From Rhodoplanes sp046000175 (GTDB taxonomy: Bacteria > Pseudomonadota > Alphaproteobacteria > Rhizobiales > Xanthobacteraceae): a stretch of 64,000 nt of DNA. Both the position numbers and the translations under genes were made by a program. The notes below the pieces were generated by a model, which saw only the letters and a list, made by a program, of their open reading frames with translations, searched no databases and had not been told where the DNA came from. Position 1 is the first letter of the stretch, and the number at the start of each line of letters is the position of its first letter. Location of the stretch: positions 1 through 64,000 of the forward strand of contig NZ_JBEOMB010000023.1 in NCBI RefSeq assembly GCF_046000175.1, read 5' to 3'. Below are positions 51,582 through 59,610 of this stretch, one piece after another.

Positions 51582-53606
51582 TCACGCCGGTGCGGCCGGC
51601 GCCATCGACAGGACCGGCGTGACGGGCCGTTCCGCATCGGGCTGTGGACGGTCTGCGGCCTCGTCCGACCGCGTCGGAGCGGACGCCGCTGCGGCGTCGA
51701 CGCAGGCGTTCACGGCGTCGGTGAGCGAGTCGACGTAGAAATCGGCGCCCATGGTGGCGCGGATGCTCTCGCCTTCGGCGGAATCGTCGCGCTCCGGCCA
51801 CAGGCCGACCAGGATCCGTACGCCGGGGAGCTGTCGCCGCAGGCGCCGGATCAGATAGCGGGTGCGGGCGAGATGGCCGGTCGAGTCGACGAGCGAGATG
51901 CAGACGAACGCGATCCCGTCCGGGTTCAGGGCGGCGACGTGGGTGCGTGACAGGCGGTCGCTCGCCAGCGGGCGCGCGCCGAGCCCGTGCTTGCCGAGCA
52001 GCTGCATCAGCATGGCGGTCGCCGCCTCGTCGAGCGGCGTCGCGCCGGCGATGCACAGCACCGGCGACGGGCAGGCCCAGGCGCCAGTGCGTTCCTCCGG
52101 GGGCGGGGCGAACCGACCGGGCGGCGCGTCGTCCTCGCCCTCCGGCTCGACCGGGACGGGGCTCGCGCCCTCGACGGCGGGGGCCGGTGCGCGATCCTGA
52201 TAGTCGTCGAGCTCCTCGACCAGCTCGGTCACGGCGTCGGCGATGGCACGGATGCGTGCCGGCCCGAGCACGCCGCGTGACGAATCCTCGGCGGCGAGCG
52301 CGAGGCCGCGCAACGCCACCTCGTCGTAATAGGCGGACAGCGATCGTGTCTTCAGCAGGATCTCGGCCTGGTCCTGCACCTCGTCCGGATCGGCGGCGAG
52401 CATGCGCTGGTAGAACGTCTCGGTCGCGGTCAGGGCCGGCCGGTCGCCGAGCAGCACGTCGAGAAACTCGAGTCGCTCGACGTGACGGCCGAGCACGACA
52501 AGGCAGAGCGTCAGCGGCGTCGCCAGGACGAGGCCGATCGGGCCCCACAGCCAGGTCCAGAACACGGTCGCGATCAGCACCGACACGGGCGACAGGCCGG
52601 TCGAGTGGCCGTAGGCGACCGGCTCGACGACCTGGCCCAGCAACGGCTCGGTGGCGAGGAACAGCGCCAGCACCCAGAAGAACATGGTCCAGCCGGGATC
52701 GACCGCGGCTGCGACCGCGAGCGGCAGCAGGGTCGAGATCCAGGCGCCGACATAGGGGACGAAGCGGCACAGGGCGGCGACGATGCCCCACAGGACCGGG
52801 CTCGGCAGGCCGATGAACCAGAGCCCGACCGTCACCAGCACGCCGAAGCCGGTGTTGAGCGCGAGCTGTGTGAGAAAGAACTTGCTGAGCCGCCGCCCCG
52901 CATCGTTGAGCGCCACCGTGGTGCGGTGGAGATCGCGCGAGCCGAACAGCCGGATGAAGCGATCGCGCAGATCCTCCTTCTGCAGCAGGATGAAGGTGGC
53001 GAAGACGAGCACGATGCCGAGCGTCGCGAGCGGGCTGAGCACCGGCGACACCCACTGCTGCGCGAGGGCCAGTGGCGATTGCTGGGCCGACTCCCCGCCG
53101 TTCTGACCGCCGTTCTGTGCAGGCTTCTGGCCGCTCTGCTCCTGCGGCGCGGGCGTGGGCGCCCCGGCGGGCTCGCCGGCCGCGTCGGGGCGCATGTGCT
53201 CGAGCTGCGCGATCAGCCGCGTCACGCGCCCGAGCGTCTGCTCGCGCACCACCTCGACCTTGTCCCGGATCGTCGTCTCGTAGCGCGGCAGATCCTGGGC
53301 GAAGCTCGCGATCTGGCTGGCGATCACGGCGCCGATCGCCGACAACACGGCGAGCGCGACGATGACGGCGACGATGACGGCCGGCACCCGCCCGAGCCGC
53401 ATCCAGCGCAGCGCCCGCACCAGCGGCGCGAGCACGAAAGTGAGCAGCACCGCGAGCGTGATCGGCACCAGCACGTCGCGGCCCAGATAGAGCGCGGCGA
53501 CCACCACGACGCCGACCGCGAGGGTCAGAAGCTCCGCCAGCGTCGGGCTATCGGCCGAGGGGATCTGCGCAGCGCCGCGCCCGTTGTCGGCCACACGGTC
53601 GGCCAT
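51582..53606 (-). CDS. AI-2E-family permease with long cytosolic C-terminal extension
   Basis: 674 aa. Residues about 25-372 form the AI-2E (PerM) membrane core, with paired helices at both ends and a large central loop that is expanded here by a Pro/Gln/Gly-rich insert (140-180). The second half is a 300-residue soluble extension. Its part around 520-640 (VLCIAGATPLDEAATAMLMQLL..., ending with VRILVGLWPE) has the strand-helix rhythm of B12-binding or receiver-like folds. AI-2E proteins include exporters and Na+/H+ antiporters; the ligand is unknown. The ATG at 53606 follows AAGGAGCG. Confidence 0.88.
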   Translation of the reverse strand: MADRVADNGRGAAQIPSADSPTLAELLTLAVGVVVVAALYLGRDVLVPITLAVLLTFVLAPLVRALRWMRLGRVPAVIVAVIVALAVLSAIGAVIASQIASFAQDLPRYETTIRDKVEVVREQTLGRVTRLIAQLEHMRPDAAGEPAGAPTPAPQEQSGQKPAQNGGQNGGESAQQSPLALAQQWVSPVLSPLATLGIVLVFATFILLQKEDLRDRFIRLFGSRDLHRTTVALNDAGRRLSKFFLTQLALNTGFGVLVTVGLWFIGLPSPVLWGIVAALCRFVPYVGAWISTLLPLAVAAAVDPGWTMFFWVLALFLATEPLLGQVVEPVAYGHSTGLSPVSVLIATVFWTWLWGPIGLVLATPLTLCLVVLGRHVERLEFLDVLLGDRPALTATETFYQRMLAADPDEVQDQAEILLKTRSLSAYYDEVALRGLALAAEDSSRGVLGPARIRAIADAVTELVEELDDYQDRAPAPAVEGASPVPVEPEGEDDAPPGRFAPPPEERTGAWACPSPVLCIAGATPLDEAATAMLMQLLGKHGLGARPLASDRLSRTHVAALNPDGIAFVCISLVDSTGHLARTRYLIRRLRRQLPGVRILVGLWPERDDSAEGESIRATMGADFYVDSLTDAVNACVDAAAASAPTRSDEAADRPQPDAERPVTPVLSMAPAAPA

Positions 53607-53936
53607 GTCGTCTCGCTCCTTCGTGGTCCGCCCGCGGTCGGAGGACCGGAGGGGCGCCGCGCAAGACAACGCGCCGCGGCCGAAACGGTGCCGCCGTGCC
53701 GTGCGGTCGTGCGCAAGGGGAGGTCGCTGCGCCGCGAGATCGCCGGATGGAACTTTCCGGGAGCGGGCCGGTTGAGAGTCGCCGGCCGGGGAGCATCATC
53801 ATGCTCCTCCGTGGCCGTCGTCCGAACTTCCCGGCGTTCAGACGCGAAGCGCTCTCGCGCCCCGATCGGGGCCGCGGAGGGCGGTGCGTCGCCGAGCCGC
53901 CGGACGCCCTCGATCCTCCGGTGGAGACCGAAAGCG
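53607..53936. other. 330-bp divergent promoter region
   Basis: The region lies between the AI-2E gene (minus) and glgX (plus). The only clear structure is a 7-bp inverted repeat, GGAGCAT-CATC-ATGCTCC (53790-53807), which could be an operator or a leader hairpin. The long open frame running into glgX from upstream is antisense to the AI-2E gene and was rejected as coding. Confidence 0.45.
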
Positions 53937-56132
53937 ATGACCCAGCACGTCACCCCGCCGACCGCGGCGACGCCCGTGAAGCCGCGCTCCAGCGCCGGCG
54001 CGACGCGCATTCGCGAAGGCTCGCCGCATCCGCTCGGCGCCACCTGGACCGGGCTCGGCGTCAACTTCGCGCTGTTCTCGGCGCACGCCACCAAGGTCGA
54101 GCTCTGCCTGTTCGACGACGCCGGCGAGACGGAGCTCGAGCGGATCGAGCTGCCGGAGTTCACCGACGAGGTGTGGCACGGCTTCCTGCCCGACGCGCGG
54201 CCCGGCACCATCTACGGCTACCGGGTGCACGGCCCCTACGAGCCGCAGAACGGGCATCGCTTCAATCCTAACAAGCTGGTGCTCGACCCCTACGCCAAGG
54301 CGGTGTTCGGCCAGATCAAGTGGGGCCCCGAGCTGTTCGGCTATCAGCTCGAGAGCGGCGACGACACCACGTTCGACGAGCGCGACAGCGCTCCGAACAA
54401 TCTGAAAGGTCGGGTCGTCGATCCCGCCTTCACCTGGGGCGACGTGCGCTCGCCCAAAGTGCCGTGGGACCGCACCATCGTCTACGAGATGCACGTCAAG
54501 GGCTTCACCAAGCTGCATCCTGACGTGCCGGAGCCGCTGCGCGGCACCTTCCGAGGCCTGTGCCAGCCGAGCGTGATCCGGCATCTGCGCGATCTGGGCG
54601 TCACCGCCGTCGAGCTCCTGCCGATCCACACCTTCGTCGACGACACCTATCTGACTGAAAAGGGCCTGGTGAACTACTGGGGCTACAACACCATCGCGTT
54701 TTTCGCGCCGGCGCGCCGCTACGCCGCCGTGCCGGACTTCGCCTTCTCCGAGTTCAAGGAAATGGTGGCACGGCTCAACGACGCCGGCATCGAGGTGATC
54801 CTGGACGTCGTCTACAATCACACGGCGGAAGGCAACGAGCGCGGCCCGACGCTGTCGTTCAAGGGCATCGACAACGCCGCCTACTATCGCCTGCTGCCCG
54901 ACCAGCCGCGCTACTACATCAACGACACCGGCACCGGCAACACGCTGAACCTCTCGCACCAGCGCGTGCTGCAGATGGTCACCGACTCGCTGCGCTACTG
55001 GGTGGCGGAGATGCGGGTCGACGGCTTCCGCTTCGATCTCGGCACCATCCTGGCGCGCGAGCCCTACGGCTTCGACGAGGGGGGTGGCTTCCTCGATTCG
55101 TGCCGGCAGGACCCGGTGCTCTCTTCGGTCAAGCTGATCACCGAGCCGTGGGACTGCGGGCCGGGCGGCTATCAGGTCGGCCGCTTCCCGCCCGGCTGGG
55201 CGGAGTGGAACGACCGCTATCGCGACACGATGCGAAAGTTCTGGAAGGGTGACGAAGGGCAGATCGGCGAGTTCGCCGGCCGGCTCACCGGCTCGGCCGA
55301 TCTGTTCAATCGCCGCGGCCGCAAGCCGTGGGCGAGCGTCAACTTCATCACGGCACACGACGGATTCACGCTGAACGACGTGGTCAGCTACAACGACAAG
55401 CACAACGAGGCGAACGGCGAGGACAACCGCGACGGCCACAACGCCAACTACACCTGGAATCACGGCGCCGAAGGCCCGACCGACGATCCCGACATCAAGG
55501 CGTTGCGCGAGCGCCAGAAGCGCAATCTGCTGGCGACCCTGCTGCTCAGCCAGGGCACGCCGATGATCACGGCCGGCGACGAGTTCGGCCGCACCCAGCA
55601 CGGCAACAACAACGCCTACTGCCAAGACAACGAGATCAGCTGGGTCGACTGGAATCTCACGCCGGAAGGGCAGGCCCTCTTCGACTTCACGTCGCGCGTC
55701 ATCGCGATCCGGAGAGACTACGCGATCCTGCGCCGCAATCGCTTCCTCACCGGCGAGTGGAACGAGGATCTCGGCATCCGCGACGTGACCTGGCTCACGC
55801 CGGCCGGCACCGAGATGGGATCCGAGCAGTGGGACGATCCTTACGCCAAGTGCATGGGGGTGATCTTCGACGGCCGCGCCCAGGAGACCGGCATCCGCCG
55901 GCTCGGCCACGACGCGACCATGCTGCTGATCGTCAACGCCGCCGAGATCCCGGTGAAGTTCACGCTGCCGGAGGTCGCGGGCGGTCGCGGCTGGCTCCGC
56001 CTGATCGACACCAATGTCGAGACGATCGAGCCGGAGGAGGACGATCTCGAGCGCTTCGACTTCGGCCACGACTACGAGGTGACGGCGCGCTCGCTGCTGC
56101 TGCTGCGGCTGCTGCCGGCGCGCCGGCGCTGA
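53937..56132 (+). CDS. glgX: glycogen debranching enzyme
   Basis: 731-aa alpha-amylase-family enzyme (GH13) cleaving alpha-1,6 branches of glycogen. The N-terminal CBM48-like domain starts at GATWTGLGVNFALFSAHA. The catalytic barrel shows DVVYNHTAEG, MRVDGFRFDLG (nucleophile Asp), LITEPWDCG (acid Glu) and ITAHDGFTLNDVVSYN (stabiliser Asp). Full length. No other glycogen genes are adjacent. The ATG at 53937 is chosen because the N-terminal domain starts about 30 residues later. Confidence 0.95.
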   Translation: MTQHVTPPTAATPVKPRSSAGATRIREGSPHPLGATWTGLGVNFALFSAHATKVELCLFDDAGETELERIELPEFTDEVWHGFLPDARPGTIYGYRVHGPYEPQNGHRFNPNKLVLDPYAKAVFGQIKWGPELFGYQLESGDDTTFDERDSAPNNLKGRVVDPAFTWGDVRSPKVPWDRTIVYEMHVKGFTKLHPDVPEPLRGTFRGLCQPSVIRHLRDLGVTAVELLPIHTFVDDTYLTEKGLVNYWGYNTIAFFAPARRYAAVPDFAFSEFKEMVARLNDAGIEVILDVVYNHTAEGNERGPTLSFKGIDNAAYYRLLPDQPRYYINDTGTGNTLNLSHQRVLQMVTDSLRYWVAEMRVDGFRFDLGTILAREPYGFDEGGGFLDSCRQDPVLSSVKLITEPWDCGPGGYQVGRFPPGWAEWNDRYRDTMRKFWKGDEGQIGEFAGRLTGSADLFNRRGRKPWASVNFITAHDGFTLNDVVSYNDKHNEANGEDNRDGHNANYTWNHGAEGPTDDPDIKALRERQKRNLLATLLLSQGTPMITAGDEFGRTQHGNNNAYCQDNEISWVDWNLTPEGQALFDFTSRVIAIRRDYAILRRNRFLTGEWNEDLGIRDVTWLTPAGTEMGSEQWDDPYAKCMGVIFDGRAQETGIRRLGHDATMLLIVNAAEIPVKFTLPEVAGGRGWLRLIDTNVETIEPEEDDLERFDFGHDYEVTARSLLLLRLLPARRR

Positions 56133-56179
56133 GGGCAGGGCGCCGAAGCTCCGCGCGCTCGCCCTCCAGCGGAAGCATC

Positions 56180-56214
56180 AAAAAAACGCCGTCACCTCGG
56201 GGGGTGACGGCGTT
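56180..56214 (-). terminator. rho-independent terminator of the DUF4167 gene
   Basis: A perfect 12-bp stem, AACGCCGTCACC/GGTGACGGCGTT, with a six-base loop. On the minus strand it is followed by a run of seven T. It lies 66 bp beyond the DUF4167 stop. The hairpin also faces the glgX stop and may help end that transcript. Confidence 0.9.
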
Positions 56215-56279
56215 GCTCTTGTCGAACGTCTTTCTGTTCGGAAGAGGCTCGCGAAGCGCGGGTCGAAAGCAGGCGCGCC

Positions 56280-56963
56280 TTACTCCTGCGAGGGGGCCGA
56301 TCCCTCGTCGCTCGACTCGCTGCCCGCCGCGCCCTCGCCGCGCGCGTTGCGGTGCCGACGGCGCCGGCGATGCAGCGGGAAGCGGTCGGCGCCGCCCTGG
56401 CCGCCCTGCTGACCTTCGAAGCCGTTCTGGGCGAAGCCCTGCGCCGCCTGCTGCTGGGGCGCCGGTGCGCCGGTCACGAAGGACGGCAGGCGATCGATGC
56501 CCTCGTCGGCAGTCGCCGGCTGCGGCTGACGCGCATAGGGCTGCTCGCGCGGCGTGAAGAACTGCGCGTCGCGCGGCAGATAAGGCTGCGGATCGCGGGT
56601 GCCGAAGGTCGGCTGCTCGCCGGTGCCCGGCAGGCTCGGCTGGTCGTCGCCCTCGTCGTCGTACATGTCGTCGCGCGAGTCGGCGGCGCCCTCGCCGCGG
56701 AAGAACGGCCGCTCGGGGCGGAACTGCTCGTTCGCCGTCGCGATCAGACGGAAGTAATGCTCGGCATGCTGGAAATAGTTCTCGGCCGAAACCGGATCGC
56801 CGGAGGACTGCGCGTCGCGCGCGAGCTGCATGTACTTCTCGGCGATGTGCGAAGCGGTGCCGCGGATCTTCACGTCGGGGCCGTTGGACTCGTAGACCCG
56901 GGTGAGGGGATTGTGGCTCTTGCGGTTGCGGCCCCGCATGCGCTTGTTCTGACCGTTTCTCAT
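56280..56963 (-). CDS. DUF4167 domain protein
   Basis: 227 aa. The N-terminal 75 residues (RMRGRNRKSHNPLTRVYESN..., ending in YFQHAEHYFRLI) are the conserved DUF4167 domain found in Alphaproteobacteria. The remainder is low-complexity, Gln/Gly/Pro-rich with an Arg-rich patch (HRRRRRHR), suggesting RNA or nucleic acid association. The start at 56963 was chosen over the longer frame because the conserved domain begins there and GAGGTGG lies upstream. The gene is usually found near prmC and prfA in this group, as here. Confidence 0.9.
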   Translation of the reverse strand: MRNGQNKRMRGRNRKSHNPLTRVYESNGPDVKIRGTASHIAEKYMQLARDAQSSGDPVSAENYFQHAEHYFRLIATANEQFRPERPFFRGEGAADSRDDMYDDEGDDQPSLPGTGEQPTFGTRDPQPYLPRDAQFFTPREQPYARQPQPATADEGIDRLPSFVTGAPAPQQQAAQGFAQNGFEGQQGGQGGADRFPLHRRRRRHRNARGEGAAGSESSDEGSAPSQE

Positions 56964-57431
56964 GATCGGCTTATGGCCACCTCTGATTGCGGCGGGTCCA
57001 CCGCCGGTTAGATCAATGGTTGCATGCATCGGCCCACGGCCGATCTTCACCGGACTGCAACCGCGCGCAGCCGATGCTTTCGGCGTGCCGACGGGGGTCA
57101 CACCGCAAGTCCTTCCGATGGCTCAGCTTGTGACCGCAGCACGTCTGCGGCGCTGCCAACCTCTCACGATGCTCGCGGGGCTCCCGTAGTGCGATCGAAG
57201 CCCGCGTCCAAGCCGCTGAAGTGTTCGATCCCGAGTGGCGCAGCACCAACCCTGTTCAGACGGATTTTGGTGACTGCGTCTGCTGCGTGCCTCGCCGAGC
57301 CTATGCTCCGGGCGTCCTATGCAGCAGCTCAAACCGACCCAGGTCGATTCCGTAAGCGGAACCTAGTCGTTCTCGCTGCGGAATCAAGCTCTTTTTTGTC
57401 GGCGTTTGGGAAAGACTTTCAAATTTGTATA
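56964..57431. other. 468-bp intergenic region between prmC and the DUF4167 gene
   Basis: More AT-rich than the surroundings, especially 57340-57450, which includes a CTTTTTTG run. No coding frame with family features was found. It probably holds the promoter for the minus-strand DUF4167 gene and the 3' end of the prfA-prmC transcript. Confidence 0.45.
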
Positions 57432-58319
57432 TCAGGTTTGCCGGTGTGCCATGACGGCACGAAAGTGTCCGGAAAAGTCCTGATATGGACCACCGCTCCG
57501 GACTAGGCCCGCGGTGTCGAACAGGGCCGCGACGGCTACCGCCTGATCATGCCCGACCTCAACCACGAGCGTGCCGCCGGGGGCGAGCAGGCGTATGGCG
57601 TCGTCCGCGATCGCCCGGTACGCCGCGAGCCCGTCCGGGCCGCCGTCGAGCGCGGCGCGCGGATCGAAGTCACGCACCTCCGGATCCAGCGCGGCGATGT
57701 CGGCGGTTCGGATGTAGGGCGGATTGGAGACGACGAGATCGAGCCCGCCGGTGAGCGCGCTGCCGTAGTCGCAGGCGACGAAGCGCGCGCGCTCCGACAG
57801 CCCGAGCCGGCCGGCATTCTCGCGCGCGACCGCGAGCGCCGCGACGCTGGTATCGGTGCCGATGCCGAACGCGCCGGGAAGCTCGCGCAGCAGCGCGAGC
57901 AACAATGCGCCGGAGCCGGTGCCGAGATCGGCGATGCGGTGCACCGCGCGCCGGTCGCCGCGTGCGTCGATCGCGGCGAGGGCCGCCGTCACCACCGTCT
58001 CGGTATCGGGACGCGGATCGAGCACGGCGGGCGTCACGACCAGCGGCAGGCTCCAGAACTCCGTGTGGCCGAGAATGCGTGCCACCGGCTCGCGGGCGAG
58101 GCGGCGCGCCACGAGCACATTCACGTGATCGGTCTCGGCCGCGGTCAGGATGCGGTCGGCGACACTCGCGAGCCCGGCGTGATCGAGGCCGAGCGCGTGG
58201 CCGACGAGAAGCCGTGCGTCGAGGTCCGGCGTGTCGAGCGACCCGGCCCGCAGCGCCGCCGCGACGGCCCGGCGCGCCGCCGCGACCGTGCAGCCGGCGG
58301 CGACGATCACCCGAGCCAT
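57432..58319 (-). CDS. prmC: peptide chain release factor N5-glutamine methyltransferase
   Basis: 295-aa SAM-dependent enzyme methylating the glutamine of the GGQ motif in release factors. An N-terminal helical domain (1-85) precedes the methyltransferase domain with DLGTGSG at 131-137 and the catalytic NPPY at 199-202. It is encoded downstream of prfA, its substrate, which is the conserved arrangement. A 61-residue membrane protein gene lies between and overlaps the prmC start by 13 bases. Confidence 0.95.
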   Translation of the reverse strand: MARVIVAAGCTVAAARRAVAAALRAGSLDTPDLDARLLVGHALGLDHAGLASVADRILTAAETDHVNVLVARRLAREPVARILGHTEFWSLPLVVTPAVLDPRPDTETVVTAALAAIDARGDRRAVHRIADLGTGSGALLLALLRELPGAFGIGTDTSVAALAVARENAGRLGLSERARFVACDYGSALTGGLDLVVSNPPYIRTADIAALDPEVRDFDPRAALDGGPDGLAAYRAIADDAIRLLAPGGTLVVEVGHDQAVAVAALFDTAGLVRSGGPYQDFSGHFRAVMAHRQT

Positions 58320-58492
58320 CCGGCGAGCAGCTGGTAGAGCCGTTCGAGATATCCGGACCAGGAGAGCGCGGCGATGAGGAGGCCGGTCGCCAGCACGAGC
58401 TGGATCGACAGGCCCTGCAGGGTCCGCGGTTTCATCATCCGCATGAGCCGGTGCCGCCAGCGGAGCGGAAAGCGCGGCTTGTGCAGAGTCAC
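58307..58492 (-). CDS. 61-aa small membrane protein between prfA and prmC
   Basis: Begins with a GTG preceded by AGGGAGAC at good spacing. The first 25 residues are strongly basic (RFPLRWRHRLMRMMKPR); one hydrophobic helix follows at about 30-46. It starts 29 bp after the prfA stop and overlaps prmC by 13 bases, so it is probably translated and coupled to prmC. No family is recognised. Confidence 0.55.
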   Translation of the reverse strand: MTLHKPRFPLRWRHRLMRMMKPRTLQGLSIQLVLATGLLIAALSWSGYLERLYQLLAGWLG

Positions 58493-58520
58493 GACCGTCT
58501 CCCTGTCGTTCGCCGGGGCG

Positions 58521-59600
58521 TCACGCCGCGCCGGCCTCGGCGGCGAGCAGCGCCGCGTTGTGCTCGGTCACGAGCGCGTCGACGATCTCGCCGAGCGCCT
58601 CGCCTTCCATCACCTGAGGCAGCTTGTAGAGGGTCAGGTTGATGCGATGGTCGGTGACGCGGCCTTGCGGAAAATTGTAGGTGCGGATGCGCTCGGAGCG
58701 ATCGCCGGAGCCGACCTGGCCGCGCCGCTCGGCGGCGCGCGCCGCGTCGCGCTTCTGCTGCTCCTGATCGTAGAGCCTGGCGCGCAGCATCGCCATCGCC
58801 TTGGCGCGGTTCCGGTGCTGCGAGCGCTCCTCCTGGACGAAGACGACGATGCCGCTCGGCACGTGCTTCACCCGGATCGCCGATTCGGTCTTGTTGACGT
58901 GCTGGCCGCCGGCGCCGCTCGACCGCATGGTGTCGATCTCGAGATCCTTGTCGTCGATGGCGATGTCGACGTCCTCGACCTCGGGCAGCACCGCGACGGT
59001 CGCGGCCGAGGTGTGGATGCGGCCGGACGCCTCGGTGTCGGGCACGCGCTGCACCCGGTGGACGCCCGATTCGAACTTCAGCCGCGCGAAGGCGCCGGCG
59101 CCGCGGATCTCGGCGACGATCTCCTTGTAGCCGCCCATGGTGCCGTCGCTCGCCGACAGGATCTCGGTCTTCCAGCCGCGAAGGCTCGCATAGCGCTCGT
59201 ACATCCGGAACAGGTCGCCGGCGAACAGCGCCGCCTCGTCGCCGCCCGTGCCGGCGCGGATTTCCAGGATGACGTTGCGCTCGTCCATCGCGTCCTTGGG
59301 GATGAGCGCCAGGCGGATGTCGTCCTCGAGCTGCTGCTTGGCCTCCTCGAGCGCGGCCTTCTCGTCGGCCGCGATGCTTCGCATCTCGGCGTCGCTGCCG
59401 GGATCGTCGGCGATCGCGACGACGTCGTCGATCTCGCGCAGCAGCTCCTTGTAGCGGGTGATCGTCTCGACGATCGGATCGAGCTCGGACAGCTCGCGCG
59501 ACAGCCTGGCGAAGGCGTCGGGGGCGAGCTTGCCGGCGAGCTCCGCCTGGAGCGCGGCGTGGCGCGTCACCAGGGCGTCGAGCTTCGCTTGCGGCAGCAT
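58521..59600 (-). CDS. prfA: peptide chain release factor 1
   Basis: 359-aa RF1, ending translation at UAA and UAG. The GGQ motif is at residues 231-233 in SSGAGGQHVNKTESA. The codon-recognition region reads RVPDTEASGRIHTS, the counterpart of the PxT motif of RF1 rather than the SPF motif of RF2. Full length. It is followed by a small membrane protein gene and prmC, and preceded by ptsP 10 bp away, all on the minus strand. Confidence 0.97.
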   Translation of the reverse strand: MLPQAKLDALVTRHAALQAELAGKLAPDAFARLSRELSELDPIVETITRYKELLREIDDVVAIADDPGSDAEMRSIAADEKAALEEAKQQLEDDIRLALIPKDAMDERNVILEIRAGTGGDEAALFAGDLFRMYERYASLRGWKTEILSASDGTMGGYKEIVAEIRGAGAFARLKFESGVHRVQRVPDTEASGRIHTSAATVAVLPEVEDVDIAIDDKDLEIDTMRSSGAGGQHVNKTESAIRVKHVPSGIVVFVQEERSQHRNRAKAMAMLRARLYDQEQQKRDAARAAERRGQVGSGDRSERIRTYNFPQGRVTDHRINLTLYKLPQVMEGEALGEIVDALVTEHNAALLAAEAGAA

Positions 59601-59610
59601 CGTGAAAGCC

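Noticed and set aside
52482..53936. Long in-frame extension upstream of glgX
   Set aside because: It runs antisense to the AI-2E gene with low-complexity His/Arg/Asp composition. The known glgX N-terminal domain begins after 53937.
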